A stretch of DNA of 64,000 nt from Pseudisothecium myosuroides. Lineage: Eukaryota > Streptophyta > Bryopsida > Hypnales > Lembophyllaceae. Shown one piece after another: positions 24,763 to 37,550 of the stretch. Where the stretch lies: the NCBI GenBank assembly GCA_951799445.1, contig OX637295.1, positions 18,910,001 to 18,974,000 of the forward strand. Reading direction: 5' to 3'. Numbering within the stretch: the stretch's first letter is position 1; the number at the start of each line of letters is the position of its first letter. A model generated the notes under the pieces. That model searched no databases. It was not told where the DNA came from and was given only the letters and a program-made list of their open reading frames with translations. A program made the translations under genes and the position numbers.

Positions 24763-26071
24763 ATTAGTGCAAGCTAAAATATTACTATATTGTCCTAATT
24801 TTTTCCAGTGAAAAAACATTTTAGTAACAATAATTTTTCTCCTTCATTAATAATATAAATCAATGTGATTTTTAATGCAGATTTCTTTATGCCCATTGGG
24901 ATTGAAGGTTCAAAATACCAGAAAAGATGCTATCTTTGTGGGTGCATTTTGTGGAGGGGTCTTATAATCTGCAGAAATTGTGATTGACCATTGGAATTGA
25001 CAAGCCTATACAACTCTAATGCATGGGCCAATATATGCTCTTTGAAGCTAGAATTGCAAACTTGCAAAAAGAGTGATCGTTCAAGAAAAATAAAATAAAA
25101 AAGAATGACTGAGAGTATTCTAAAATTTTGATTTAGTACATATATGTAACCTCGTTGCCATTTGTAGTTGGTTATTTATTTATTACTTTATTTATCCAAG
25201 CTATTTTGGAACTCATGGATCCAAATGTTTCAAGTATAAACTCAAAAATTTGATAATTAATAGGTAAGTAATAAGATCCTTCTTTTTCTTCAAAGGTGAA
25301 TAAGTCAGTGTCTTATGCACTGTTTTGTGGTTATGTGGCCCCTTATAAAAAATGACAAATACAATACATAGTAGCAATGAGATCTCCTCCAACTCTATCA
25401 ACCAAAGTGCGATGAAGTATGACTCATCCTTTGAACAAGGTTAGTTTGATGAACGATGAAAACATATTTTTGTTTACAAATGAGGTAGAGGTCTCTTTTG
25501 CATCTTTGAAAAGGACCCCCTTCAGTGAATATAATTGTCTTATACGTCTAGTCCAGTCAACTACAGTTCTTGAATTAGCAGCTAAAACCCTCCCAAGTAT
25601 CTAGCAAAGGATAATACCTTCTCCACATGGAAGAGACCATTGCTTGGTTATACGAGAAAGTGAGTCACAAAACCTAACCAACCTATAAATGAACTCAAGT
25701 AAGGCTTACTCCACCCAAACAACGAGTACGAAATCTTCCACGAGTTTGGGGGAAGAAAAGTAGGTGGTGCAATCACTATGCGCCACGCCAAGTCTTCAAA
25801 CAAATTGGGGGGAATCAAGGATTTGGTGCCTTGAGTCCCCCCTAATGTAATGAACAAGGGGCAAAAGAGGGGATCAGTCAATTCTCCCTGACCATTCATT
25901 GCACCGGGAAAAAGAAAACAAAAGAAAGAAAGTGCTCCTTTGGACAAGATAACCTCCGTGAAGCTCAAGACTCATGAGCTTCTCACTCCGACAGCAAGCA
26001 ATCGACACGTGTTCTTTGTCTTGCCAACGGCTGGCTGGCTTGCGGCGTGGGTTCAGTGGAGCACTAGGAAA
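24763..26071. other. Intergenic DNA, no gene recognised
   Basis: AT-rich to about 25.4 kb, then more balanced. A 106-codon minus-strand frame at 25648-25968 has no recognisable motif, and I do not support it as a gene. Confidence 0.45.
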
Positions 26072-26072
26072 T

Positions 26073-26404
26073 TAAGGTAGGAGGTCCTGAAATCACTCAT
26101 TTAAGAGCTGAAACTGAATTTTGTGGAGGTGAAACGCCTCAAAATATTTTTCACTGAATTTTCCTTGAAAGACAAGAGGAATTGGCATCTAACCCAAGTC
26201 GTTTCATATTTTTTGGAACTTTCTAGAATTGGTTATGACATTTTGAAGTTGAAGTGGCATAAGGCTCTGAAATCGCCCACCCCCTAAAATGTACACTATT
26301 TGTACATCACTGAAGGCTATGGAAAAGCAACATGTACAAGCAGTGTACATATGAGTAGGGTGGGCGATTTTAGTGCCCGGTCGATTTCAGGACCTCCTAC
26401 CTTA
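26073..26404. mobile_element. MITE with 22-bp terminal inverted repeats and possible TA duplication
   Basis: The ends at 26073-26094 and 26383-26404 are exact inverted copies (core AGGTAGGAGGTCCTGAAATC). If the terminal TA is taken as the target duplication, the element is mariner-like. The interior contains a second inverted pair around a TGTACA motif (GTGGGCGATTT and its complement). No coding capacity. Confidence 0.7.
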
Positions 26405-26536
26405 GTCTGTTGCTGCTACAACAATAGTCGAAGGCATGGGCTGGGCTGACCTGGCCGGGGTCTTTTTATTTCTGCTTGCTTCATTTAGTTTCTGGAATGG
26501 AACAAGCCGCATTTACCAATTGGAAGAGTCACTAAC

Positions 26537-26765
26537 TTAACCCTTAAACGACGGGCTCATAACTGTGGAAATCATCTGTTTTGTCACCACGTGGATTCTT
26601 GGATTAAAATAATGCAAAAGCACTCATTGGAAGTCAAGCTACTGTAGATTATCTTCCCTTTCCCCACAAAATTTGGAGGATGAATAGTTGCACTTCTGTC
26701 CTACACAAGAGATTCTCTTGTCATTCATCGGCCTCAAAATGTCCGCCGCGTCGTTCAAGGGTTAA
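26537..26765. mobile_element. Short TTAA-flanked MITE, 229 bp
   Basis: It begins TTAACCCTTAAACGACG and ends CGTCGTTCAAGGGTTAA. The borders are TTAA, and the ends resemble the larger TTAA elements but carry a CGACG block. A truncated relative lies at 22950-23117. Confidence 0.7.
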
Positions 26766-27064
26766 GGTGGAAGCGCCTACTACCATCCATTTAAGCAATG
26801 AACGTCAATTCCCTTGGATTGGTGACATCCCACTACAGTGTTTTGGTGTTGTTCATGGCATGAGGCTCAGCTGAAACCAAAATCTATACTTGTCTTATCC
26901 TAATTTGTGGTATAAACTACTCCCTCTGTGCCAGTAAAAAAACTCCAAAAAGCTTTCCCACAAGGGATTACAATATTTTTAGTCTTTGTGCCAATGATAT
27001 ATGCCTTCAAAAACCAATAACCTGTCCTTTAGATCTATGCAAAATCTTTAGCGTAAGCACCATT

Positions 27065-27645
27065 GTTTAGGCACTCGGGGGGGTCACTTAGAGTGTCCAT
27101 TAGAAAACACGTGCGAACAAAACTTTGGACCCCCTATATTATATCCTAAAATTTAAATAAAATGAAATAAAAAAAATATGACTAGATTTTCCTACTTCAA
27201 AAGTTTATGTTTTGAATTATTGATATTTTTATTTGTTAATGATAATTAGTTACAAATTTTTGAAGTAATTAGATACACTGTACAACTGAAAAATAACTTT
27301 CACACCCCTATATTATATCCTAAAAAATTGTCTAAAAAATGCACAAAAAATTCCTAAAAATAGCTCTCTATTGAAAGTTCATTTTGAGTTGAGTATTGAT
27401 GCAATGGTCATCTAAATGTGATCTCTATAAATATTTGAGTTGAAAAACATGCCGTTTTAGGCCATTTTCAACCTCTTGTACAAATCATTTCAACTATTAT
27501 TTTAGTTTGAAATTTTGGCAATAGAAACCTATAGTCATTATTAAGCAACCCTCAAAATTTTAAGTTGAAATTATAGTTCATTAGAAACCACTTGTTCGCA
27601 GGTGGTTTGTAGTAAAATACTAGGTGCCCCCCCCAAGTTTAGGCA
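27065..27645. mobile_element. Mutator-like MITE with exact 9-bp target duplication
   Basis: GTTTAGGCA is present at 27065-27073 and 27637-27645. The element between them (27074-27636, 563 bp) has inverted ends built around a run of seven or eight G/C, with a further matched GCGAACA word inside each arm. A 9-bp duplication fits Mutator-like transposition. No coding capacity. It sits inside the Stowaway-like element. Confidence 0.7.
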
Positions 27646-27783
27646 TCCAAAATCCATGCAGAAAGTATCATATTTGAGCATAGTTTGTGAATGTTGCCAG
27701 CTTCGTCATTCTTGATGATTTAAAGGTTGGTAGCAACAATGGGATTCTAGAAATTCTTGCCCCAACCTAAATATCCGCAACGA

Positions 27784-28601
27784 GTGATTGCAAAAAACAC
27801 TTGTTCTATTTGTTGCGTTTTGTATTTTTGTACTTTTTGTATTTTTTGTACTATGAGTCATCTTCAGTACTATTGAAGGCATGGAACATAAAATTTGAAT
27901 GGTCAATTGGATTTCAAATTTACTTTTTTGAAAACATATGATGTTCATCATTGGATGACAAAATGGATGGAAATACTTAATTTTCCATTAAAAAACAATT
28001 TAAATTGGCAGATAGAAGGTATTACGAGCTCCAATAGTATTGTTGAGTCTTTTTGTGTACCCTGAAGTACTATTTTGAGCCACATGCTACAATTTATCCT
28101 AGAAAATGAGACTTTCACGTTTCTATTTTTGAAAATTAGGAAATGAGTTTGAAAATTTTATTTTAAAAGTGGACATTGTTGCCAACTAAGAGCAAAGTAG
28201 GAAGATCAAAGTTAGAACTAAAAAAACATTTTTAATTCAACATAAATTTTACCTAAATATAGTGTACTTTAAGCCCATATAAAACACACTTGAAAAATGT
28301 TTTTGGAAATCCCTCTCCTATAGGTGTATTTCTATTAGAAGAGCTAGCCTACCAAATTTGATGATGTAACTCTTCAAAAAGGTACTCGATAGTACTAAAA
28401 AAATACCAAAACCGCATGTGTGACATCCCCATTAAATTAATTTTGAAATAATTGAAATAATTCAAGTGCATTTTCTATTGCTATAGGAAGCTTGCTTTTG
28501 AATTTCATATTCATTCAATCATTTTTGCAATACTTATGGCACAAAACAACTTCCGCATTGAATGTGTGACGAAAAATAGTACAAGTGTTTCTTGCAATCA
28601 C
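27784..28601. mobile_element. Inverted-end element related to the hairpin at 40340 (818 bp)
   Basis: It begins GTGATTGCAAAAAACACTTG and ends CAAGTGTTTCTTGCAATCAC. The terminal motif and the inner TATTTGTTGCGTTTT word match the hairpin element at 40340-41433. It is nested in the Stowaway-like element. I could not settle the target duplication. Confidence 0.6.
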
Positions 28602-28930
28602 CCCAACCAAGAAACCTGGCCCACTTCATGAACAAATTTTCATAGCGCCCAAGCGGTGAAGTGGTCACCAAATCCATTGACAATACTAATGTTTGAGGAA
28701 GCACAACAAGTACAATGTGCCTTGTATAGGCAAGGCCAAGCTTTCTAGGAGAAGAATGCTCCCTAGTCGTTTGACTTGCCCCAAGGTTGCTCAACACGGC
28801 CAACACTTACTCAACAATCAAAATCAGTAAATGGAGCTTTTTAATGAGACAAGAATTGTATTTGATTTGTAGGTTTTTAGTAGGACAGAGGGGGTATGAA
28901 CTATGAACATTAGAAAAAATATGGACTATC

Positions 28931-29121
28931 TACACTGAATAGGGGTATTAAAAGGACCAAACAATTAAAGGGACTTATCTTGGAAAACTGTAGATGTTGA
29001 AAACATGATGTACAACCCCGGAAACTTCAATAACTATTGATGTACAAAAAAGGTAGATATTTATATAGTGTGAAATGTTGATTAATTAGTATGGGTCCCC
29101 TTAATACCCTTATTCAGTATA
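28931..29121. mobile_element. 187-bp mariner-like MITE with TA duplication
   Basis: The left end is TA then CACTGAATAGGGGTATTA. The right end in reverse complement is TACTGAATAAGGGTATTA, then TA. The inverted match continues through a GGACC block. No coding capacity. Confidence 0.7.
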
Positions 29122-31001
29122 GAGGGTTGAGACATGTCAATCAACTGTGCAAGTATGAGAAATAAAAAATATTTTTTGAAAAAAAAAATCACAATCTAAC
29201 GTGGCACTCGAGGTAATCATGTGGTCCCTGATTTTTAACATTTTTTTAAAATATTTTTCTTGAAAAAAAAATATAATTTTTTATTTTCACTTTTTGTTGT
29301 ATTAATTTTGCACAACTTGCTAGCAGAGAAATAACCTTCAAGAGAGTCCATATTTTTGTAATGTATTAGACCTTTGTGAAGTATAATGTCACAATTTTTG
29401 GTCTTGTGGAATATTGCCAATTTAACAAGATTGACATTAATTATGCATACTTTAATGTGAAATTAGTACATGAGACTATTTTCAATACAGTAGCAATTGA
29501 ATGTTATGAATTTTTCAAAGCATAAAGTGTAAACTTCTAGATATGTAAGAAAATAGTGTGAATTTTGAAAACTCAACTTCATGATGTACTCTAATTTCCT
29601 AAACCATATTTTGCATAAATTCATGTACTCATTTAGAAAAAAATTGGGCACTGGTATATACAATAAAGGAATAATTCAGAAAACATGCGGTGAAAAAGAG
29701 AGATAGAAGAAAAAATACACTCATTTAGAATGTCAATTTTGTTAAATTTGCTCAATTTCATTAAAAATGGCATGATAAAGTGTGGTCAAAGCAAAGAAGG
29801 AAGGAAATGAAATGATTTAGGGTTTTGAATGAGGGATGAGGGTGGAAATCAGCTAACCTTAGAGGTGTGCAAAATGTTGTGAATGGAATGCTATTTATGT
29901 ATGCAAATCAAGCTAATGTAAATGTTATAATGGCTTATGAAATACCTCCTATTTGCTAGAATTGATGTTTTAGGAGTCTCAAACATTATGTATCATATTT
30001 AAAAGTCTACTCGATTGTAATTCAAAAGATAAAAAATTTATTGATGTCAAGTTACTTAAGTGTTTAAGATTCAATAAGCAAGTGAGTCAAACCTTGATAA
30101 GTTAATTATTAGCTTCCAAGCACTATGTAATTAGGGACCCCGTACCCCTTTCTTTTTTTCCTAAAACAAGGGAATTTTAAAATAAAAAAAATATGGTACT
30201 ATAATACAACATAGGGTTGAAGAAAGAGGAGGAAAAAAAAAGGAGGAATTAAAAAAAGACTCATCATGGAGTTCGAGACAATGTATCATTCATTATTCAA
30301 CATTCATGATTGGAAATTTTCTACAAAATAAATGTTAATGTCGTCAAGTCTTGAAAATTCAATATGCATTCACGCTTGAAGAATTTGCGAAGAAAATCTA
30401 TACACTAGAACTTTTCTAAGGTGAACTTCTATAAGGCAACAACCTTTCTAAAGTGATGGAGTATTGATTATCTTCTCTCGCACTAGGCCCAATCCTAGAC
30501 ATATTGTAAGGTAGGAACATCCATAACTGTCCATTTAAGTCATGTTGAGCAGACCATGAAGCCGGTGTAGTAAATAAATGGACAGAATGAAAGACCGGCA
30601 AATGAGAGAGTGGAAGATTGCTAAAAAAGAAAAATCTTGAATTTTAAAAACTGCTTTCAAAAAGCTTGGTCAAAGTGCATAGACAGTGAAAGCATCCGTT
30701 GCCCATTTTTAGAGGCCCTATTTCTAAACAGTATCTGCTCTTACATGCACTAGTCCGCAACTACCACAAAGCTTAGTTCCCTAATGAGCAGATTGGGTTG
30801 TTGTTGTAGGGAGCGGATTCTGGGACGTGCATGGAAATGGAGGCTCCTACTTTACACATCAGAGAAGGTCTTTGAGATTTTTGATCATAGGGGCTTGAGC
30901 CCGGTCCCAGGGCTATTATTTTAGGAAAGTTCCACCATGTATATTCTTGTCCTCATTATTTTCTATTTCTTTATTTCTTTTCAAATCATCTACTAACTTA
31001 A
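29122..31001. other. AT-rich intergenic DNA, no gene seen
   Basis: I find neither coding regions nor clear element ends. It is moderately GC-rich from about 30.4 to 30.9 kb without recognisable motifs. Confidence 0.5.
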
Positions 31002-31256
31002 TACAATAGAACTCCTATAACTCAACAAGTCCCGGACCGCTTGACAAAATGAGTTTAGAGAGGGTCTACACATTAGAGAGGTTTTACACAAGCAGACTTG
31101 GCACCTTAGATTTTGTTGGTTTCTTGTTAGAGGACACTTGTTGAGCTCACTCTATAGTACTTTTTTTTTTTTTTTTGGAGCCAGGATCGCAGGGATTGGA
31201 TGCTTTACAAAGGTTTGTTGAGTCATGGAGGGTGTACTTATGGGAATTCTACTGTA
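31002..31256. mobile_element. Emigrant-like MITE, second copy type, TA duplication
   Basis: The left end is TA then CAATAGAACTCCTATAA. The right end in reverse complement is CAGTAGAATTCCCATAA with TA outside. The ends resemble the element at 2556 and plant Emigrant termini. Length without TA is 251 bp. Confidence 0.6.
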
Positions 31257-31695
31257 GGGCTTCCTTGCTTGAAGAGTTCCGGAGGTGTGGCATGGCATTG
31301 AGAAAACTGAGGGACCATAAGCTTGGTTCTGACGAGAGCTGACTGATGGTGGCTGCAGGAAGTTCAGTTTTCGATTTAATCATGTGACCCCGGAGTGTGA
31401 GGGAGTCCTTCAGTTGGCTGACTGACAGACAGTATAGTCCCTGAGTTAAAATCAGTACAATAATTTGATGGGAAAGGCCGGATTTGAAATTGGCTCCTAC
31501 TCCTGGTGAAGGAAGGACCAGCTCTTCAAGGGGGTGGAAGTGAAGTTACTTTTTAATGGTCACCTTCCTTTTAAAAAAGAAAAGAAAAGAAGAAGTTACT
31601 TTTTCTGACCACCAAAGTTTTACGTCGTGGCCTACAACCAAGGTACTTACCGACTCGCTCAAAAATGATCTGATTTTTGGACCAATAGGCAACAA

Positions 31696-32005
31696 TGCTA
31701 GCACGTGAGCCTACAAGCCTTGAATCTAAGGTAGACACACCCATTCCCGTCCCTTTTAGAACTCCTCCCTCATGTATTGGTGGTGCACATTTTCTTTCTA
31801 GAATGTACTCCATTGGTACATGATGATGGAATTGGGTACAGGGGTGGGAATGGGTGCATTTTCCTTAGTTGCAAATATGTACCCTACAACCATTTGAAGG
31901 TGTTTATAACATTTGTACCTGTAACATAGGTACACTATAACATAGAAAGAATCTATAACGTAGGTACTAATATAACATATGAGCTAGAATGCTCACATGC
32001 TAGCA
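31696..32005. mobile_element. Probable MITE, about 310 bp
   Basis: TGCTAGCACGTGAGC at the left is inverted at the right as GCTCACATGCTAGCA (one mismatch). No target duplication was identified, so the borders are approximate. Confidence 0.45.
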
Positions 32006-34620
32006 CTCTCCAACCAATAAGTGCATTCTTTTATTTCTAGAGGGATTTGGAAAGTCATTTATCGGACACTTGTAGGCTACAACATCGTGATAGGATTAAT
32101 AGCTTTACCTCTCTCTAGCCATACATGCATCCTCAGTGGAGGAAGAGATAATTGTACGCTCAACCTTTGGTACAATAGTAGAATTTGTTATTTGTTATTG
32201 ATGAAAGTTTAGCTAGTTCAAAATTTGGAATTGAAGACACCCAATTAGCTACCTAGGAGAGGTTTATTCCTCCTCCAGGAAATGGATTTCAAAGTGATGT
32301 TTTTTCTTTCTAACAAATTGAGTAATTTAGAGTATCAAAGTCTTTTATTGGCAAAACAAATGTAGGTGACATTGGATGCCTACATTTGGAAAAAATTCTT
32401 ATTTTGTTTGACATGTTTTTCATGTGGTAAGGAGGTTTTAATGTCAATTTTTGTAAGCATCATTTAAAACCATCACTATAAATTATATGTTGACTACTAG
32501 TTTTCTTTCCGTTTTGGCAATAACAATATGAGGGAAATTATGCACACAATTGGTTCTATGTATGAACCGGTTGTACTAATTTGTTCTATTAGTGCATATT
32601 ATGAAATGAATTTTACATATAGGTATCATTTTTTACAAATAAGGAACATTTTTATCAAATATATTTGTGATGATTCTTCAACATGAATACCACTAGTACA
32701 TATATAATAGATAAAAATATTCCTCCCTTGTAAAAAATTATAACTATATGAAAATTCAATTTGTAACACACACTGATAGGACAAATCAATGTAGTTTTTC
32801 TTGAGACTCTCATAGTTGTTATCTAAAAGCATGTGTGTTTCGAGATTACAAATTTACCACAAGATACTTCCTCTCTTGTCATTGTTGCAGCTAGATGATG
32901 TTTCATTACCATTGTTATTTGTTGATTAGTTAATATGTACCTTTCATTGTTGAATGTTATGTTGTAGTGACATCTTTGACAAACTTTTCCTAATCATTTT
33001 ATATATATGAGAAAATAATTGTAAAACATTACAGTCTCCAAATGCAAAATCATTGCTCTTTCACCAATCCATACTCCCACCTAAAATACCTTGATTTTGA
33101 AAATTATGTGGTATATAGGGGTATTAAATCTCCTTGGCAAACCAAAAAAATCACCTTTAAATACTCTTAATTGCTCATAGGTGGTTTATTTCCCACCTAA
33201 GGCCATCTTCCAGATTACACATTTTATGATTGAAGATTTTCAACACATCTTGAAAGTCTTTCATATTAGATATGCATTTGATTGAAAAATTTCACAAGTC
33301 AATTGGTGGACACACAAGACACCATTTTCCCTCAAAAATAGTCTAATTATAAAAAGTTAAAACTAGGGTGTTCTAAAGACTTAGAAATAGAACCATTCTA
33401 ATTCATTAAGATTAAAATAACAAAGGTATTAGCACCCTTTATTGATTGTGTCTACACATGAACACTTGAAGTATGAAAGTGACCAGTGAAAGTACCATGG
33501 CAAATCATTATTACACAAAGCTATAGAGAGAAGTCTTTGGACATATATAATTATCAAGATCTACCAATTTATATGTTAAGAGCATTTTTTTCAATATGTT
33601 ATATATTTCATTTTCAGATGACCTTACTATAGAACATTGGAACTTTTCTTTAATAAAATTTCAAATACGTACCCCTCCATTATTGGGCCAAGTTACTTAC
33701 TTTAACTTTTAGCATTATTATTTTTTATTTGCTAAAAATCAAGTGTTATTTCGTCTATAACATCTTTCAAAAATAGAAGTAGGATATCATTTTTATTTAC
33801 AAAAGAAAATATTAAATTGTAAACATTCATCTTTTCTTTAACAATGTGATTTGCTTTCACCATTTTTTTTTAATTGTCATTCTCCCTTTTTTTTCTTTTT
33901 TAATTACGTGAACATATCAAAATATGTTTTTTTTCCTATTGGTTTGATCTCTTAGATGAATTTTAAGCTATTGACAAAGCCATAATACTCTACTCTCTAA
34001 AATATATTAATTGAATGTGACAATCACCTAATTTTGAATAATAATGCTATATCATCCCAATTTTGATGAATTTTTGGTTTATTGCAATATGTAGCAATTA
34101 CTAGTATATGTGCCTTACACCTAATTGCAACATAGTTGCAATTGGATTCCAACAAATTCTTGCCTAAGATGTAAACTTTTTGAACATAAGAGAGTAGAGT
34201 CAATTTTTGCTACTAACATTCATAATCAACATTTTGCAAAATTTATAGTTTATTCATACGTGTCCCAGAAAAAACTTTGACAAAAGAATTCAATTTTTTT
34301 TACTTTCAATTGCAAACAAGATCTAACAAAACAAAAACAAATTAGGAATAGAAATCATGTTCAGATTTTTGTTTAAAGGTTTTCAAGTAGGAAAAAACTA
34401 TACTCAATTATGACTTGTTTGCAAAACAGTGCCATCTAGTTTCTTGCCTAAAATGTATAGCCTCCATACATGAGAACTTAGGGCCAACCGTGAAAAAATC
34501 TATTCATAGCAATTTGAAAATTCATAATGTATTCATACTTAGTCCAAAAATGCATGTCTAAGAAAATCTACAAATTATCCCTTTTTGTTGTCTAGGTACC
34601 ATCAAGATTCAACAAATACT
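32006..34620. other. AT-rich intergenic DNA, no gene seen
   Basis: The sequence is AT-rich throughout and I recognise no coding frame or element ends. Confidence 0.5.
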
Positions 34621-34628
34621 TTTAGAAT

Positions 34629-35655
34629 TCAAGTAAGTTGGATGCTTGAATGTAGGCATTGTTACCTTAGTTTGTTCTCTTACTAAAAAGAAGCAAGCTA
34701 GATGCTCAAATGTAGGTGTTGTTACCTAGTTCATTCTCTTATCAAAAATTAAGAGGCAAGTTGGATGCTCGAATGTAGATGTCGCTAGAGCATCTGCAGT
34801 GGTGTCTCGGTAAATAGTCCCTGTATCGGCAAATGCAGGGACTGAAAATGAAGCCTCCATAGTGATGGGTCGTTTTTTGGCAGGGTCGCCCCAATGCGCT
34901 CCGCTTTATAGAACCCTATTTGCAAATTTTTGTCAGAGTTAATTGAAAAGGTGGCAATGGTTGCTGAAACTTTGGAGTAGATTCATAGATGCTCACAATT
35001 CACGAGGTTTGGCACGGCTTGGGTACTGGGTGCTCTTCATTGCCCGAGAAGTTTTTTCCTTTCCTACTACGTGAAGACAAAGTCCTCGTCATGATGACGC
35101 ACGAATAAGCTTGCCGGGACGCTTCGAGTGACAGGCAAAAAGCCAGAAAATGCCGGTCCCGTGAGGTCCCTTGCTGAGGCCGTGGAACTACAATTGGCCA
35201 TAACGGAACCATTGGGGCGCGCATTCAATGACAAATTGCATTTCAATCGGCATAGTGCCGATACAGTTGCTAATGGAGGGACCACTGTAGATGCTCTTAC
35301 CTTAGTTCATTTTCTTACCAAAAATTAAGAGGCAAGTTGGATGCTCAAATGTCTAGGTGTCATTACCTTAGTTCGTTCCCTTACCAAAAATTAAGAAGCA
35401 ATTTGGATGCTCGATTGTAGGTGTCGTTACCTCAATTCGTTCTTTTACCAAAAAGAAGCAAACTGAATGTTTGAATGCTCGAATATAGGTGCCGTTACTT
35501 TGCTTCATTCTCTTACCAAAAAGAAGCAAAGTTTGGTGCTCGAATGTGGGTGTCGTTACTTTGCTTCATTCTCTTACCATAAAGAAGCAAGATGGATGCT
35601 CGAACGTAGGTGTCGTCACCTCAGTTCATTCTCTTACCAAAAAGAGGCAAGTTGT
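34629..35655. repeat. Tandem array of about 60-bp units, interrupted by a MITE
   Basis: About eight units share the words GCAAGTTGGATGCTCGAATG, TAGGTGTCGTTACC and TTCATTCTCTTACCAAAA. The array is split by the MITE at 34788-35296. Because unit length is near a multiple of three, some frames give a repetitive peptide (35467-35715), but I see no sign that it is translated. Confidence 0.8.
34785..35299. mobile_element. Harbinger/Tourist-like MITE inside the tandem array, 509 bp
   Basis: The ends are GAGCATCTGCAGTGG and CCACTGTAGATGCTC. The flanks are CTA on the left and TTA on the right. Sister units of the array read GTTACC at this point, so the pre-insertion target was TTA and the left copy has one substitution. 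A 3-bp TTA/TWA duplication is typical of PIF/Harbinger elements. Confidence 0.7.
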
Positions 35656-35659
35656 CGTA

Positions 35660-36780
35660 GACCATTAGATCTGAATCTGAATCCCCTTCCCTCGGGCTTC
35701 GAGGAGTCAACTTGATCGATTCAAGCAAGGCGGTGGAAATCCAACACCGAAAAAGTTAGAAACCTTGGTTACCTGCGCAAGGCCGGACAGACATGGATAA
35801 GCTGACGGACCTCAAGATCTGGGAATGATGGAAAGCAAAAGCAAAGGAAATGAATGTGTCAGGTGAGTGGGGTAGCTTTGGCAGGGGAGCAATTAGGGAG
35901 CAATGAAAAACCTCAGGCCTAGCTGGCTGAGCGGCTGAGCCTAGCCTGGAGAGACGGACGGACCGCAACTTAACTTACAGTAAGTTAGTTCGGCTCATGG
36001 GTGTGGTCGGTCTGTATTCTGTAAGTTCGTCAGTCAGTCTTCCCTTGCCTTGCAATGAAATTCTTTCTTCTTTTCTTTTTCAACCAAACGGACGATTTCC
36101 ATTGATAAAGGAAACAGTACATCGAGACCAGGAGATCGAACAAGTCCTCGGCGAGAATGTTTTAGTTTTTTAACATATTTTTGACTGAACTACGCTACAC
36201 AACCAGACACAACGAGAGCCGGACTGAGAGAGCACTGCCACTTCGGTGAGAACTGAGAAGCGAGCAGGATCGATTAATCGCAATGAAATTCTTTTCATTT
36301 GAGTGTCAAGAAAACCCAAACAAAAATTCCAACAAGAAACAACAACTCACTCATAGGGTGATATAAACTTACAGAAACGTACATTCTTATTGTTTTTTAA
36401 ATTTATGACATCAATGAAGCAGTAGTACAGTACAGTAGGTTCGTACCTTTCCTTGCAAAATACGCAGTACCGTCACACAGGCAGATCCCGTGCCCAACTG
36501 AAGCCCACGGGATGAAACAATGGAAAATGGAACGGCACCACTTGGGCTGTGCTTGTCAATGATCGAGGGAGCCTTAGAAGGAAGGTGTACTGGACTGGAC
36601 TGTACGTCAACAAAGCTTATGACAAGCAGCCAGACCTGGTCAGGCATGCAGAGATCTGGGATTTCAGTATTGATTACGTTGCTCTTCATGTCGTGCCTTA
36701 ACCGTCAATTCAAGACGGAGAGGTAAGTTAAATATTCGTTCAATGACGGAAGGAAGGCCGTAGTGGTTTACTGGTGGATG
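35660..36780. other. Moderately GC-rich stretch, no gene recognised
   Basis: Base composition is closer to the genic island than to the surrounding DNA. Short open frames exist on both strands (for example 36411-36689 minus and 36520-36726 plus) but they overlap and lack motifs. It may be a decayed gene or a transposed fragment. Confidence 0.35.
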
Positions 36781-37030
36781 AGTGAATAATTCAAGTGGAA
36801 TTTAATTTATTTTAAAGCAATGAATAATTGCTCAGCCATCCTACCGTAGGAATGAATAATTGCTTTGACATTCACCCTAATGAATGCATAATTGCTCACC
36901 CATCCACTTAATGAATGAATGGTTGCTTAGCCATCCACTCACTGAATGAATACTTGCTTAGCCATCCCACTTCATGAGTGAATGCTCAACCATCCCTAAA
37001 TGCTCAACTATCCACGTCATGAATGAATGT
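36780..37030. repeat. Degenerate tandem repeat, about 35-40 bp unit
   Basis: Repeated AATGAATAATTGCT and CAGCCATCC words occur about seven times with decreasing fidelity. Confidence 0.6.
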
Positions 37031-37550
37031 TTGGAAATTGCACTTCTTGCACTTAATATTCAATTACGTAGCTTCAAAGAAGATAGTATATTGGACATGC
37101 AAGCTTTGTTCAACACTCCAATATAAAAAGAATTACTTTTAAGTTTAGTGGAAATTTGGGCTATGTAGATTTGGAAAACGACTACAAGAACACCTACGAA
37201 TGGTCAAGTTTGTCATGTAGGTCTTCCTGTGGATCATTTCCTATGTGCTTGGTTTGTACCATTGTAGTGATTCCTTGGCATTTTGAGCCTCCAAAATGGA
37301 AAAATAGTTACTTTTGTGTCATGATTTTTCAAATGAAAAAAAATATTAAAAATGACAATTGTAACCATAAGATCTTGATCTCACCTTCATGTAGGACATA
37401 TGGAAAAAGTTTCAAATTCAAATTCCATACCATTTGTGAGATCTACAATGTGTGTTTTTGGGTGACTCATCGTCCGTTTGCACCAAATTGGATGACCCTA
37501 CACTACGCCAATAGAACATATTTCATATATCATGCTTAACAAATCACGCG

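Larger units (their letters stand above)
26918..28896. mobile_element. Stowaway-like element enlarged by nested insertions
   Basis: The left end is TA then CTCCCTCTGTGCC. The right end is GGACAGAGGGGG then TA (28895-28896). CTCCCTCYGT termini with TA duplication are the classic plant Stowaway signature. The 1.98-kb span is explained at least in part by two insertions inside it, at 27074-27636 and 27784-28601. Confidence 0.65.

Noticed and set aside
25648..25968. 106-codon minus-strand open frame
   Set aside because: It has no recognisable motif, no supporting neighbours and no splice partners.
35467..35715. Repetitive peptide frame in the tandem array
   Set aside because: It is a consequence of the near-60-bp unit length; other units are out of frame or contain stops.
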